Source of the DNA: an uncultured Clostridia bacterium
Lineage (GTDB): Bacteria; Bacillota; Clostridia; Christensenellales; UBA1242
Direction of reading: 5' to 3'
Length of the DNA: 59,763 bases
Assembly: GCA_947053595.1 (NCBI GenBank)
Contig: CAMRSX010000008.1
Coordinates: forward strand, 1-59,763
Both the position numbers and the translations under genes were made by a program. Shown here piece by piece: positions 1 through 7,497 of this stretch. A model generated the notes under the pieces. It had not been told where the DNA came from. It searched no databases and worked only from the letters and a program-made list of their open reading frames with translations. Numbering within the stretch: position 1 is the stretch's first letter; each line of letters opens with the position of its first letter.

Positions 1-210
1 TCTTTCTTCGTCATCCACTCTTGCATGTTTTAATCTCTTAAATCAGCCTGAGGGAAATTTGTTTCTCCCTTAAAGCCAGAGAAACAAATTTCCCTGACGC
101 TTCCTTAAAGAAACGAGATGTTTTTGTGCAAACAACTTATCCGTTCGACTTGCATGTTTGAAGCACGCCGCCAGCGTTCGTCCTGAGCCAGGATCAAACT
201 CTATTGTTAA
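1..210 (-). rRNA. rrs: 16S rRNA gene, 5' end (partial, runs off the left edge)
   Basis: The minus strand carries the universal 16S start AGAGTTTGATCCTGGCTCAG (complement of 183-202), then the conserved GACGAACGCTGGCGG and CATGCAAGTCGAACGG. The mature 5' end is placed about 8 bases before AGAGTTTGAT by analogy with other bacteria. After CGAACGG (complement of 141-147) the sequence departs from a normal V1 region. At least 140 further bases follow and the conserved GGCGGACGGGTGAGTAA has not appeared by position 1. In E. coli that distance is about 38 bases. The extra sequence is dominated by a long hairpin, listed separately. The rest of the operon lies outside the window. Confidence 0.95.
51..95 (-). 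repeat. Long perfect inverted repeat inside the 16S V1 region
   Basis: Positions 51-67 and 79-95 are perfect 17-base complements around an 11-base loop. Outside them, ATCTC (33-37) can pair with GAGAT (115-119) and TTGCA (21-25) with TGCAA (127-131). The insert therefore folds as a long extension of helix 6. Stems of this size in rRNA helices are typical of intervening sequences that RNase III removes in other bacteria. Excision here is inference. Confidence 0.85.
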
Positions 211-401
211 ACTTTTCTATCCTTTCGGATTTTAGGTTAATAATAGTTCGTGCTTTACACTTAGCACTTTTTTCCTGAACTCGATAACTTACATTGACTT
301 ATTTTAACTTTGCGTTAAAGTTTGTTGTTTGATTTCTTATACATCTTAAACTATTTAATTGTTATGGTTCTTGTCGCCCCTCTTCCGAGTGCGACATTGG
401 T

Positions 402-431
402 ATTTTACTATATTCCAAAGAACTTTGTCAA
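402..431 (-). promoter_or_regulatory. rRNA operon promoter
   Basis: On the minus strand there is TTGACA (426-431), an 18-base spacer and TAAAAT (402-407). This gives a start near 395 and a leader of about 185 bases before the 16S 5' end. The leader contains a small GNRA-capped hairpin (219-230, ATCC GAAA GGAT). Confidence 0.7.
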
Positions 432-744
432 CACTTTTTCTAAACTTTTTTATCTTTTTTGCAACTTTTTTCAAAAATTTTGTTACACTATGCCTTGTGT
501 TTGCCTTTTTTACAACTTTATTAATTTTAAAAATCTAAAAAATTGTAAAATACATAACTACATTAAACAAAATTTATTTTAAGATAATTAAAATAACCTG
601 TTCGTATGATTGCCAAGTTTGGCTTTGAAAAATTTAAGAAAAGAATTTCACAATAGATTCTCTCTTTCAACAGAGCGGAAAATTTCTGTGATGCCTGTGT
701 CTTCTGCATAGATTGGCTTGAACATGACAGTATTCTGGATGAAT
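432..744. other. Intergenic stretch, no gene recognised
   Basis: This AT-rich stretch lies between the rRNA promoter and the terminator of the regulator gene. Small open frames occur, but none has a ribosome binding site or a recognisable product. Additional upstream elements of the rRNA promoter could lie here; none was identified. Confidence 0.5.
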
Positions 745-774
745 AAAAAACACTTGCAGATGCAAGTGTTTTTT
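745..774 (-). terminator. Bidirectional intrinsic terminator
   Basis: AAAAAACACTTGCA and TGCAAGTGTTTTTT form a 14-bp perfect stem around a 2-base centre. T runs lie on both sides. The hairpin overlaps the stop codon of the XRE regulator gene (stop at 773-775). Confidence 0.85.
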
Positions 775-1381
775 ATTTTGAAATTCTTTTTTTGCTCCAA
801 GACTTCTTTTGGCATTTTGGACATTTAAGAAATCTTGTTCGCCCAATATGCATCGAAAAGAAAACTGCTTTAAAAGTCGGGATATATTTATGATGGCATT
901 TCCCACACTCATAAAACCCCACCTCTTTTTCAATAAGCAATGCAAAAACTATGCAAACAACAAAAATGAGCATTCCAAAAACAATCAAGAGAATTTTCCA
1001 TATCAGACTTTCAAGAAAGAAACCTGCAACAAAAGTACACCCAAGCAAAAGAATTGTTGACAAACAACCCAAAAACACTTCCAACAAAAGCAAGTGTTTT
1101 GACGCTTGCTCTTGTTGACTTTTTAGCAAAACCAAATTTTTTTCTGCGCAACTTTGATATTCTTTTTCCGGTAACAGCCTCCCTTCCAGCAATTCATTTG
1201 CTGAAATTTCAAGAGCCTCGCATAATGGTAAAATCAAAGAAGTGTCTGGAAATCCTTTTCCACATTCCCATTTTGAAATTGTTTTCTCGCTTACAGAAAT
1301 CAGTTGTGCCAATTGAAACTGAGTTAATTTCTTCCATTTTCTTCTTTCAGCAATAAATCGTCCTGTTTTCATCAAATCCAT
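773..1381 (-). CDS. XRE-family regulator with two membrane helices and a zinc ribbon
   Basis: The 202-residue protein starts with a classic XRE helix-turn-helix (about residues 5-60; FQLAQLISVSEKTISKWECG). A linker and two hydrophobic helices follow (about residues 98-118 and 128-150). The C-terminal part has paired CxxC motifs (YECGKC and KCPKCQKK) expected to hold one zinc. It is probably a membrane-tethered DNA-binding protein that senses something at the envelope; ligand and targets are unknown. The first ATG is chosen because AAAGGAG stands 9 bases upstream. A second in-frame ATG four codons in is possible. It is transcribed alone from its own promoter and ends in a strong terminator. 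Confidence 0.85.
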   Translation of the reverse strand: MDLMKTGRFIAERRKWKKLTQFQLAQLISVSEKTISKWECGKGFPDTSLILPLCEALEISANELLEGRLLPEKEYQSCAEKNLVLLKSQQEQASKHLLLLEVFLGCLSTILLLGCTFVAGFFLESLIWKILLIVFGMLIFVVCIVFALLIEKEVGFYECGKCHHKYIPTFKAVFFSMHIGRTRFLKCPKCQKKSWSKKRISK

Positions 1382-1407
1382 AGACTATAACTCCTTTTAA
1401 CAATTAA

Positions 1408-1436
1408 ATTATACCTCCTATGTCAGAAAATGTACA
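1408..1436 (-). promoter_or_regulatory. Promoter of the XRE regulator
   Basis: TGTACA (1431-1436), 17 bases and a perfect TATAAT (1408-1413) on the minus strand. The start point falls a few bases before the AAAGGAG ribosome binding site. Confidence 0.6.
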
Positions 1437-1525
1437 CCCACGATCCGTAGAGTTTTCCAAATTTTGCACTGGGAACATAAACAAAATGACTTGATATTGA
1501 TTTTTTAACTGTCAATATAAAAGAA

Positions 1526-1551
1526 AAAGACAACTTTTAAAAGTTGTCTTT
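1526..1551 (-). terminator. Terminator of tRNA-Val
   Basis: AAAGACAACTTTT pairs with AAAAGTTGTCTTT as a continuous palindrome. It begins five bases beyond the tRNA 3' end and is followed on the minus strand by further T residues. Confidence 0.75.
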
Positions 1552-1555
1552 ATTC

Positions 1556-1631
1556 TGGTGGGAGTTATAGGGCTCGAACCTATGACCCTCTGCTTGTAAG
1601 GCAGGTACTCTACCAACTGAGCTAAACTCCC
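1556..1631 (-). tRNA. tRNA-Val (anticodon TAC)
   Basis: The minus strand gives a full cloverleaf of 76 bases. The acceptor GGGAGTT pairs with AACTCCC, the D arm is GCTC/GAGT, the anticodon arm is CTGCC/GGCAG with loop TTACAAG region reading TAC, and the T arm contains GGTTCGAGCC. CCA is encoded. It has its own promoter and terminator and stands alone between two protein genes. Confidence 0.95.
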
Positions 1632-1644
1632 TCAATGCTCTCTA

Positions 1645-1674
1645 AGTTTATCACACTTAAAGAAGCATTGTCAA
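1645..1674 (-). promoter_or_regulatory. Promoter of tRNA-Val
   Basis: Consensus TTGACA (1669-1674), an 18-base spacer and TAAACT (1645-1650) on the minus strand. Transcription would start about seven bases before the tRNA. Confidence 0.65.
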
Positions 1675-1724
1675 CTTTTTTATCAAAGTTTTTCAACTTT
1701 TTTTTATTTTGTTTGTAATTTAAC

Positions 1725-3332
1725 TTAAACGCCCTCTGTGGTTCCACCATTTCCGTCAAATTCTCCAACTGGATAGAAATTTGCTTGCAGGTTTGTGATT
1801 GTGAAAGCGTTCTCAAGTGTTACGTCTGTTCCTTCAACATTTTTATACAATGCAATTGCTTTTTCAATCACATCATTTAATGTTAATGTTTTAAAACTAG
1901 CACCTTCTGCAATAGTAAACTGGCTTGCATTGATGGTTAGCCTTGTTCCATTGAGTGTGAAAACAATTTCTCTGAGTTCTGCTTTTGTATCGCCTCCATT
2001 AACATAAACAACAATTGTTGTATCTGTATAGTTGATGTCAAGGAATTCTTCCAATGTGATTGTTGAATTGCCAGAAGCTTCTCCAACCCATTCCAACCTA
2101 TTTCCATTGACGCTGGTATCATCCCAATAAACTGGAAGGTTGTAAACCTTGTTTTCATCACTTGAAGAAGAGAAATATTTTATGCCATCTGCTGTGACTG
2201 TTGTGAAAACTTTTTCGATGACAAGGTCAAAGGTTTTTGTTTCATCTGTTGCATAAGCAACTGCCAAATCTTGAAGGTTTTCTGCTGTGTAAGTTGTTTC
2301 ACCATATTTGATGCCATCAACTTTCCAGAAGCTGTATTTGGCTTCATAGGCAAGCCATTTTTCAAACACACTGAAGTTTTCAACAGTGAATGTGATTTCT
2401 TCTGTTGTCAAGTCTTCTTTGAGGTCAGCTTTTGTTTCATCTGACAATGTCAAACCAACAGTGTAAGATTTGAGAGTTTTAACCAAAGTCAACTCCATGT
2501 CAACATCGGTGCTGATTGAGGTGTGAACAATGCCGTCTGAAGTTTTCCACTCATAATTATAGCCAAAAGCCTGTTCAATTCCCAAGCCGTTGAAGAACTC
2601 GTCTGTGATTGCAGGAATTTCCCACTGAACATTTGCATGAATTTCTTTTGTGACAGTTTTGTCGCCATATTTGAAGGAAATTGTAACTGCGCTCTTTTCT
2701 TTCCAAGGAGCATAGAGATTAACAGTTTTGTCTTCAAATGTCACAGCGTTATATCTTGTGTCATCTGCGCCTTCTTTGTTAATCATCCAGCCAGCCCAGT
2801 CATAAACATTTCCTTTATATTCTCCTGAGAAGTTTGGAAGCGCTTCACCATAGATGTATTCTTTTGCTGCAACTTCCTTGAATGTGCTTGTGTCTTCTGG
2901 ATTTTCCAAATATTCAAACGAAACAGAATATTTCAGTGCGCTGTAAACAGCAACATAGTTTGCCGTGCCATCCATTTTAACACTGAGATTTTTGTCTTCT
3001 GTTGCAAGCACACCCTTGCCATTTGCATAGTCTTCTGCTGTGCCCTGATACCATCCCTCAAATTTGTAAGCAACTGGTGAGAAGTCTGCTGTGATTTCCA
3101 CAACCTTTGTGTGTCCCTCTTTAATTTCAAGAGTTTCACTTCTTGTGTCCTCATATAAAACTCTTGCATACACATCTTCAGATGGCGACTTAAGCCCATC
3201 CACAAAAACTGTTGCAACGTTGACAACATCGTCAATTGAGTAAAAAGCAGCAAAGGCTGTTCCAACAATCATAAGTGGCAAAACAACAACCATTGCGCAA
3301 ATAACCAAGACTTTTGAAAAGGTTCTTGACAT
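1725..3332 (-). CDS. Secreted InlB B-repeat (Listeria-Bacteroides repeat) protein
   Basis: The 535-residue protein begins MSRTFSKVLVICAMVV, a signal peptide with likely cleavage after AFA near residue 28. At least three modules of the InlB B-repeat type follow (FEGWYQG, WAGWMINKEG with closing YVAVYS and LYAPW motifs), then less regular beta-rich repeats. The repeats end in short tyrosine/tryptophan motifs as in the giant protein at 32.8-59.7 kb. No membrane anchor or sortase motif is present at the C-terminus, so it may be released or held by other contacts. The start is set by GGAGG eight bases upstream. An in-frame longer version (to 3398) would begin upstream of the promoter and is rejected. 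Role probably surface or adhesion-related (inference). Confidence 0.8.
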   Translation of the reverse strand: MSRTFSKVLVICAMVVVLPLMIVGTAFAAFYSIDDVVNVATVFVDGLKSPSEDVYARVLYEDTRSETLEIKEGHTKVVEITADFSPVAYKFEGWYQGTAEDYANGKGVLATEDKNLSVKMDGTANYVAVYSALKYSVSFEYLENPEDTSTFKEVAAKEYIYGEALPNFSGEYKGNVYDWAGWMINKEGADDTRYNAVTFEDKTVNLYAPWKEKSAVTISFKYGDKTVTKEIHANVQWEIPAITDEFFNGLGIEQAFGYNYEWKTSDGIVHTSISTDVDMELTLVKTLKSYTVGLTLSDETKADLKEDLTTEEITFTVENFSVFEKWLAYEAKYSFWKVDGIKYGETTYTAENLQDLAVAYATDETKTFDLVIEKVFTTVTADGIKYFSSSSDENKVYNLPVYWDDTSVNGNRLEWVGEASGNSTITLEEFLDINYTDTTIVVYVNGGDTKAELREIVFTLNGTRLTINASQFTIAEGASFKTLTLNDVIEKAIALYKNVEGTDVTLENAFTITNLQANFYPVGEFDGNGGTTEGV

Positions 3333-3356
3333 AAAAATACCTCCTAAACTGAGAAT

Positions 3357-3385
3357 ATTATAGCACAACAAAAACCTTAATTCAA
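3357..3385 (-). promoter_or_regulatory. Promoter of the secreted repeat protein
   Basis: TTGAAT (3380-3385), exactly 17 bases and TATAAT (3357-3362) on the minus strand, about 25 bases before the start codon. Confidence 0.7.
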
Positions 3386-3465
3386 TAGTAAAACACAAAA
3401 ATTTTCAAAAAATTTGGCAAAAGTGGCAGTTTTTTTTGAAAAATTGCTGATATTCTGCAAATTTT

Positions 3466-4215
3466 TCAGCCATCCATAATCATCTTGTCTGCAATTAAGG
3501 CAATCAGTTCACCATTTGTTGGCTTCTCATTTCTATTATATATCTTTAAACCAAAAATATTGTTAATATTTTCAATCTTTCCTCTGTTCCAAGCAACTTC
3601 AATGGCGTGACGCATGCCTCTCTCCACCTTGCTGGAGCTGGTTTCAAACCTTTCTGCAATGGTTGGATAAAGCTTTTTGGTGATGGAACCAATGATTTCT
3701 GGCTCTTCCACTGCCAGCTTCACGGCTTCGCGCAAAAATTGATAGCCCTTGATGTGCGCAGGGATGCCAATGCTGATGAAGATGTTGGAAATCTTTTCAT
3801 CCAATTGCTTATTGGCAGAAGAGGATTTTCCGTTGTTGAGCACCTCTTCAATTCTGCTTTCCAAGTTTTCTGGGGAAACTGGCTTCACCATGAAATAACT
3901 TGCGCCCGACTGAATTGCTTTTGTCACAAAGCCGCTGTGAGAGAGGTTGGAAACAAAAAACACCTTTGGCATTTCGTCCTTCAAAACTCTCAGCTTGTCC
4001 AGCACTGCAAAGCCATCCAAATTGGAAAGCATAACTTCCATCACCAGCACATCTGGCTTTTTGGCAAGCACTTCTTCCACAACTTTTTGCCCGTCAAAGC
4101 TTGCACCCACAAAATCAAATTTGTCGCTGCCCTTGAAATATTCAATCACGTTGTTATCTTCTGCAATGTCTGCCACAAAAATTTTTGGCAAATTGTTTTC
4201 TTTAATCTTTTCCAT
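3466..4215 (-). CDS. spo0A: Spo0A-like response regulator with Glu at the phospho-acceptor site
   Basis: 249 residues. The C-terminal DNA-binding domain (about 135-249) is clearly Spo0A: GIPAHIKGYQFLREAV, KKLYPTIAERFET, VERGMRHAIEVAWNRG and EKPTNGELIALIADKM match the family closely. The N-terminal half is a receiver fold, with PDVLVMEVMLSNLDG aligning to PDVLVLDIIMPHLDG of Bacillus. The phospho-accepting Asp is Glu here (residue 60, codon at 4036-4038). One of the two acidic Mg-binding residues is also lost (VADDN becomes VADIA), while the conserved KP lysine remains. Family knowledge: Spo0A is the master regulator of sporulation and post-exponential genes, switched by phosphorylation. Here control by phosphorelay looks impossible or altered. 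The start is set by AAGGAG before MEKIK. A 0A-box-like site lies upstream. Confidence 0.92.
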   Translation of the reverse strand: MEKIKENNLPKIFVADIAEDNNVIEYFKGSDKFDFVGASFDGQKVVEEVLAKKPDVLVMEVMLSNLDGFAVLDKLRVLKDEMPKVFFVSNLSHSGFVTKAIQSGASYFMVKPVSPENLESRIEEVLNNGKSSSANKQLDEKISNIFISIGIPAHIKGYQFLREAVKLAVEEPEIIGSITKKLYPTIAERFETSSSKVERGMRHAIEVAWNRGKIENINNIFGLKIYNRNEKPTNGELIALIADKMIMDG

Positions 4216-4323
4216 AAAATTCTTCTCCTTTTGTTTGCCTTGCAAAACATTCACAGAATAGCACAGCATTAAGAAAAGCAGAAAACAGAAAAATTGGTGA
4301 AAATGTCGCGTTTGCTGGAAAAC

Positions 4324-4330
4324 TGTCGAA
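4324..4330 (+). promoter_or_regulatory. Candidate 0A box upstream of spo0A
   Basis: TGTCGAA is an exact match to the core Spo0A-binding heptamer. It lies about 110 bases before the spo0A start, inside the only sizeable gap in front of the gene. A related TGTCGCG lies at 4304-4310. Autoregulation is inference; a seven-base match can occur by chance. Confidence 0.45.
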
Positions 4331-4442
4331 AATGCTCAGATGTGCCATTTTGTGACGGAAAGTTGTGGAAAAGCTAAGTTTTAAAAAGATATTTAAAAGA
4401 TTAAATCCAATTTCCTTGAAATTGAAAGAAAAGCGTCGCGAC

Positions 4443-4470
4443 AAAAAAAAGAAGTTGAATTTTCAACTTC
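4443..4470 (-). terminator. Terminator of the lipoprotein gene
   Basis: GAAGTTGAA (4451-4459) pairs with TTCAACTTC (4462-4470). On the minus strand eight T residues follow (4443-4450). The hairpin overlaps the stop codon and separates this gene from spo0A. Confidence 0.85.
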
Positions 4471-5902
4471 TTCTGGATTCAATTTGCGTCAAGCCAAGCA
4501 AGTCATATTTATCCACGCCGCCAATCTTGGCCCTGTAAAGATAATAGTTGTCATCTGGCTCTGGCTCAATCTCGTTTCCGTCTTCATCCTTTTCTTTTTC
4601 CACTTCTTCCAGCTTTGCATAATAATAGATGTAATCGCCGTCAAAAGCATACAACTTTCCACTTTGCACAGCTGTCATCTCCACAATTTTCTGAAGCTGA
4701 ACAGATGTGGAAGTTCCAGCAAACACCGCAGAGAGGTCTGCACTGAACACAGCTGTTTCGGTTGAAAGGTATGCCGTTCTTCCGCTGACAAGCAAAACGT
4801 TGAAGGTTGAAACCGCATCGGTGCCGTTTTTGAAAATGATTGTTCCTTTGCTGCCGTTTGTTCTTCTGAAGCCCATGTTGGAGCCAACCATATAAACAAA
4901 GCCCAAATCTCTTGCCGACGAACAAACCAGACGAATGTCTGTGATTGCAGTTGCCGAACTGGAGATGAACAACTGTCTGTTTGTGGAAATTTCTTCGATG
5001 TCTTGGCTGCAATCTCTCATGTATGTTTCTGTTTCAAGACTGCCTTTCTTTTCTGTGAAGAAAATTACATCCTTCTCTCTTCCAATGAATTCCACTGTTG
5101 TGCCTTGGCTGTAAATCTCTTTGCTTTCGCCGCCAGAAAGTTGAATGCAGTTGACAACGCTGCCCGTTCTGCCCGAGCCACTTTCGTTTTTCTCTTCTGT
5201 GGTGTAATAAATCACGCCGTTCCAATCCAAAGTGCTGCCAAACTTGTTTTTCTCATAAGTTTTTGGCAGCGCCACGCTTTTCACGCCTTCAGCAATCACT
5301 TCAGACTTGTTGTTTGAAAGGTTGATTTTGATGAGGTTTTCCCCTGCCAACATAACAACATAATATGTGCCGTCGGTTTTAAGGACTTCAATGTTTGAAA
5401 CCTCGCCGTTGGTGGTGTAAAGTTTTTTCTTGGAGTTGCCATTCAGCTTGCTGCGATACAGCGTGCTGTAATTGAAATAATGCGAAGCGGTGCCTTCAGA
5501 ATTGGTGGCTTTTTGAGTGTTTGGAGTTACATAATAGATATATTGCCCCAGCACAAACATAAAATCTCTGGAATGTGCGTTCACATCCTTTGTCACCATT
5601 TCAACGCCTTTTGGAGAGTGGTCAACCGTCTTGGCAGAAAGCGCCTCGTTGGTGTTGAGCCTTGCAAGATAAGAAAGCTTGGCGTTGTTTTTATAATCCG
5701 TCATGTTGTTGAACGATGAAGTGTCAGCAAAGGCGTTGCCATAATAGAGATATCCCTCCACCATAACGGCAGAATTTCCATTATAAATCAACTCTTGACT
5801 TGTGTTTTTGATGTTTCCAACAGTTGCACAGCCTGTCAGTGCGCAAGTGGCAAAAAAGCCAAGCATGGCCACGCAACATAAAATTTTAGTGAATTTTTTC
5901 AT
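4463..5902 (-). CDS. Lipoprotein with propeller-like repeats (DUF5050-like)
   Basis: The 479-residue protein begins with a lipoprotein signal peptide ending in the lipobox LTGC (cysteine near residue 25), so it should be lipid-anchored on the outer face of the membrane. The rest shows repeated short beta motifs with aromatic pairs (GYLYYGN, QYIYYVTP, GVIYYTTEE, DYIYYYAK, YYLYRAKI) about 50-90 residues apart. This pattern is typical of DUF5050-type beta-propellers of Clostridia. An acidic stretch (EEVEKEKDEDGNEIEPEPDD) precedes the last blade. No catalytic motif is visible. GGAG precedes the ATG by six bases. It is transcribed alone and ends in a strong terminator. Function unknown; a binding or sensing role fits the fold. 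Confidence 0.75.
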   Translation of the reverse strand: MKKFTKILCCVAMLGFFATCALTGCATVGNIKNTSQELIYNGNSAVMVEGYLYYGNAFADTSSFNNMTDYKNNAKLSYLARLNTNEALSAKTVDHSPKGVEMVTKDVNAHSRDFMFVLGQYIYYVTPNTQKATNSEGTASHYFNYSTLYRSKLNGNSKKKLYTTNGEVSNIEVLKTDGTYYVVMLAGENLIKINLSNNKSEVIAEGVKSVALPKTYEKNKFGSTLDWNGVIYYTTEEKNESGSGRTGSVVNCIQLSGGESKEIYSQGTTVEFIGREKDVIFFTEKKGSLETETYMRDCSQDIEEISTNRQLFISSSATAITDIRLVCSSARDLGFVYMVGSNMGFRRTNGSKGTIIFKNGTDAVSTFNVLLVSGRTAYLSTETAVFSADLSAVFAGTSTSVQLQKIVEMTAVQSGKLYAFDGDYIYYYAKLEEVEKEKDEDGNEIEPEPDDNYYLYRAKIGGVDKYDLLGLTQIESRRS

Positions 5903-5945
5903 ATCTTCTCCAAGTGTTTTCGTGATGTTTGAAATTTACTTTCTA

Positions 5946-5975
5946 AGTTTACAACATTATTGCCACAAAAGTCAA
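5946..5975 (-). promoter_or_regulatory. Promoter of the lipoprotein gene
   Basis: TTGACT (5970-5975), an 18-base spacer and TAAACT (5946-5951) on the minus strand. Confidence 0.5.
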
Positions 5976-6001
5976 TAAATTTTCAGCCACCTTGCCGCTT
6001 T

Positions 6002-6697
6002 TTATTTAATCTCAACAAGTTTGTTTCCCACAAGGTCGCACGAAGTTAAAAAATAGTCAATTCCGTTTTTGTTTAAAACAAGGCTTTGCTTGCGATATGC
6101 GTGCAAATGCCCATACACAACGCTGCTCACGCCATAGCTTTCCAAAAGCTGCGTCACCTCGTTGTCTTCTTCCTTAAAGGTGTAAGGCGGATAGTGCAGC
6201 ATACAAACAACTTTTTCGCCATTTGTCTGCAGAGCCTTTGCCTGAGAAAGGGTTAACTCCAGTCTAATCAATTCCCGCTTATAAATCTTCTCACTTTCGC
6301 TGGAAAGCGGTTTGTTTGCATCTGGCAAGTTCCAAAGCCGCGTGCCGCAAACAATCACGTCGCCAAACTTCATGGCGTCATTTTGAATGGCAAAAAAGTT
6401 TGCTGGCAAAGCTTCTCTCACAGCCGAGATGCTTTTCCACCAAAAGTCATGATTGCCGCGAATGAGCACCTTCTTGCCCGGCAAAGCCTTCAGCATTTCA
6501 AAATCGGCCGCCGTTTCCTCCAGCTTCATCGCCCAAGAGAAATCTCCAGCCATCAGCACAAGGTCGTCATCCAAAACTTTCTCTTGCCAATCGGCAAAAA
6601 TTTTGTCAACATAGCCCTCCCATGTTGGGCCAAAAATGTCCATTGGCTTTGGATTGTTGACAGACAGGTGCAAATCGCTTATTGCAAAAATTTTCAT
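6002..6697 (-). CDS. Calcineurin-like metallophosphoesterase
   Basis: 231 residues with the full metallophosphoesterase motif set in order: SDLHL (D and H, near residue 8), GDFSW (near 52), GNHDFWW (near 80), LHYPP (near 170) and YGHLHAY (near 197). These bind two metal ions for phosphoester hydrolysis. The GNHDFWW form is shared by a group of small cytosolic phosphohydrolases of Firmicutes whose substrate is unknown. The ATG overlaps the stop codon of the YqeY gene by one base (TGATG). A GTG immediately before it (6698-6700) could serve instead. The overlap indicates translational coupling in a two-gene operon. Confidence 0.88.
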   Translation of the reverse strand: MKIFAISDLHLSVNNPKPMDIFGPTWEGYVDKIFADWQEKVLDDDLVLMAGDFSWAMKLEETAADFEMLKALPGKKVLIRGNHDFWWKSISAVREALPANFFAIQNDAMKFGDVIVCGTRLWNLPDANKPLSSESEKIYKRELIRLELTLSQAKALQTNGEKVVCMLHYPPYTFKEEDNEVTQLLESYGVSSVVYGHLHAYRKQSLVLNKNGIDYFLTSCDLVGNKLVEIK

Positions 6698-7119
6698 CAC
6701 AAACTTTTCAAAACTTCTTGAACAAGCCTCATGTCCACTTGTCCGTTGAAGTTTGCCTTAAAGTGTTTCATAACTGTTGGCACAGTTTTGTCTTCCAACG
6801 AAAGAATGATGCTTTTAATTTCGTCAGCATCCAGCATCTTTGGGAGATAGGAACTTGCAATCTCAAGCTGACGCTCAAGCGTTGCCACTTCCACAGCATT
6901 GCCAACCTTTTCATAATTTTCTTTCTCGTCATTAAGTTCTTTAATCACCTTTTGGATGATGTTGGAAACCTCGGCGTCAGCAAGCATGTTTTCTCTTTGC
7001 CCCTTTGCAATTTTCTCCAGCAAAATTTTGTTCATCAACACGCTGTAAAACGCGCGTGCCACGGTGTCTTTGTTTTTCATCGCCTCAATGTTGGCTTTTT
7101 TGATTTGTTCTTCAATCAT
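6697..7119 (-). CDS. YqeY/GatB-domain protein
   Basis: The 140-residue protein matches the small stand-alone YqeY family throughout: it starts with a short helix and KNKDTVARAFYSVLMNKI, has a long charged central helix, and ends with a tail-domain segment (EIASSYLPKMLDADEI, GQVDMRLVQEVLKSL). The tail domain is shared with the GatB subunit of Glu-tRNA amidotransferase and is thought to bind tRNA. The role of the stand-alone protein is unsettled. AGAGGTG precedes the ATG. It is the first gene of an operon with the metallophosphoesterase. Confidence 0.9.
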   Translation of the reverse strand: MIEEQIKKANIEAMKNKDTVARAFYSVLMNKILLEKIAKGQRENMLADAEVSNIIQKVIKELNDEKENYEKVGNAVEVATLERQLEIASSYLPKMLDADEIKSIILSLEDKTVPTVMKHFKANFNGQVDMRLVQEVLKSL

Positions 7120-7331
7120 GTTTTTTCACCTCTTAAATTTAAGTATAATGTTTTTTCAACAAAAACGCAACAAAAAAGCAGAAAGAAATTCTGCAAAAAT
7201 GTCGCAAATTGTTTCACAACTTTGTCCTGCGCTTTAGCTTTCAAAATCTTCCGCAGTCACAACCGCCCCAAAAACATTTTGCAACCTGCAAAGTTTTGGC
7301 AAGAAAATTTCTCAGATTTTTTATGATTTCG

Positions 7332-7360
7332 TTGACTTTTAAAGTTTTGTGTGCTATTAT
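7332..7360 (+). promoter_or_regulatory. Promoter of tRNA-Met
   Basis: TTGACT (7332-7337), a 17-base spacer and TATTAT (7355-7360), eleven bases before the tRNA. Confidence 0.7.
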
Positions 7361-7371
7361 ATAAATCGCAT

Positions 7372-7448
7372 GGTGATGTAGCTCAGCTGGTTAGAGCGTA
7401 TGGTTCATACCCATAAGGTCGGTGGTTCGAGCCCACCTATCACCACCA
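7372..7448 (+). tRNA. tRNA-Met (anticodon CAT), elongator type
   Basis: Complete 77-base cloverleaf. GGTGATG pairs with TATCACC, the D arm is GCTC/GAGC, the anticodon arm is TATGG/CCATA with loop TTCATAC, and the T arm contains GGTTCGAGCC. CCA is encoded. The first acceptor pair is G-C rather than the mismatch of initiator tRNA, so elongator Met is preferred. A CAT tRNA modified to read Ile AUA codons cannot be excluded. Confidence 0.93.
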
Positions 7449-7452
7449 CAAC

Positions 7453-7477
7453 ACTGCATGATTGTGCAGTTTTTTTG
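7453..7477 (+). terminator. Terminator of tRNA-Met
   Basis: ACTGCA (7453-7458) and TGCAGT (7465-7470) form a 6-bp stem followed by a run of T. It begins four bases after the tRNA and precedes the next gene. Confidence 0.7.
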
Positions 7478-7497
7478 TTATCAAAAAGGAGGAAGCC

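Noticed and set aside
322..582. Open frame of 86 codons on plus inside the rRNA leader
   Set aside because: It overlaps the rRNA promoter and leader, has no ribosome binding site, and its Phe-rich content is that of AT-rich non-coding DNA.
1685..1702. AAAGTT/AACTTT hairpin as terminator of the secreted repeat protein gene
   Set aside because: The T run lies on the plus-strand side, so it would not terminate the minus-strand gene well; support is too weak.
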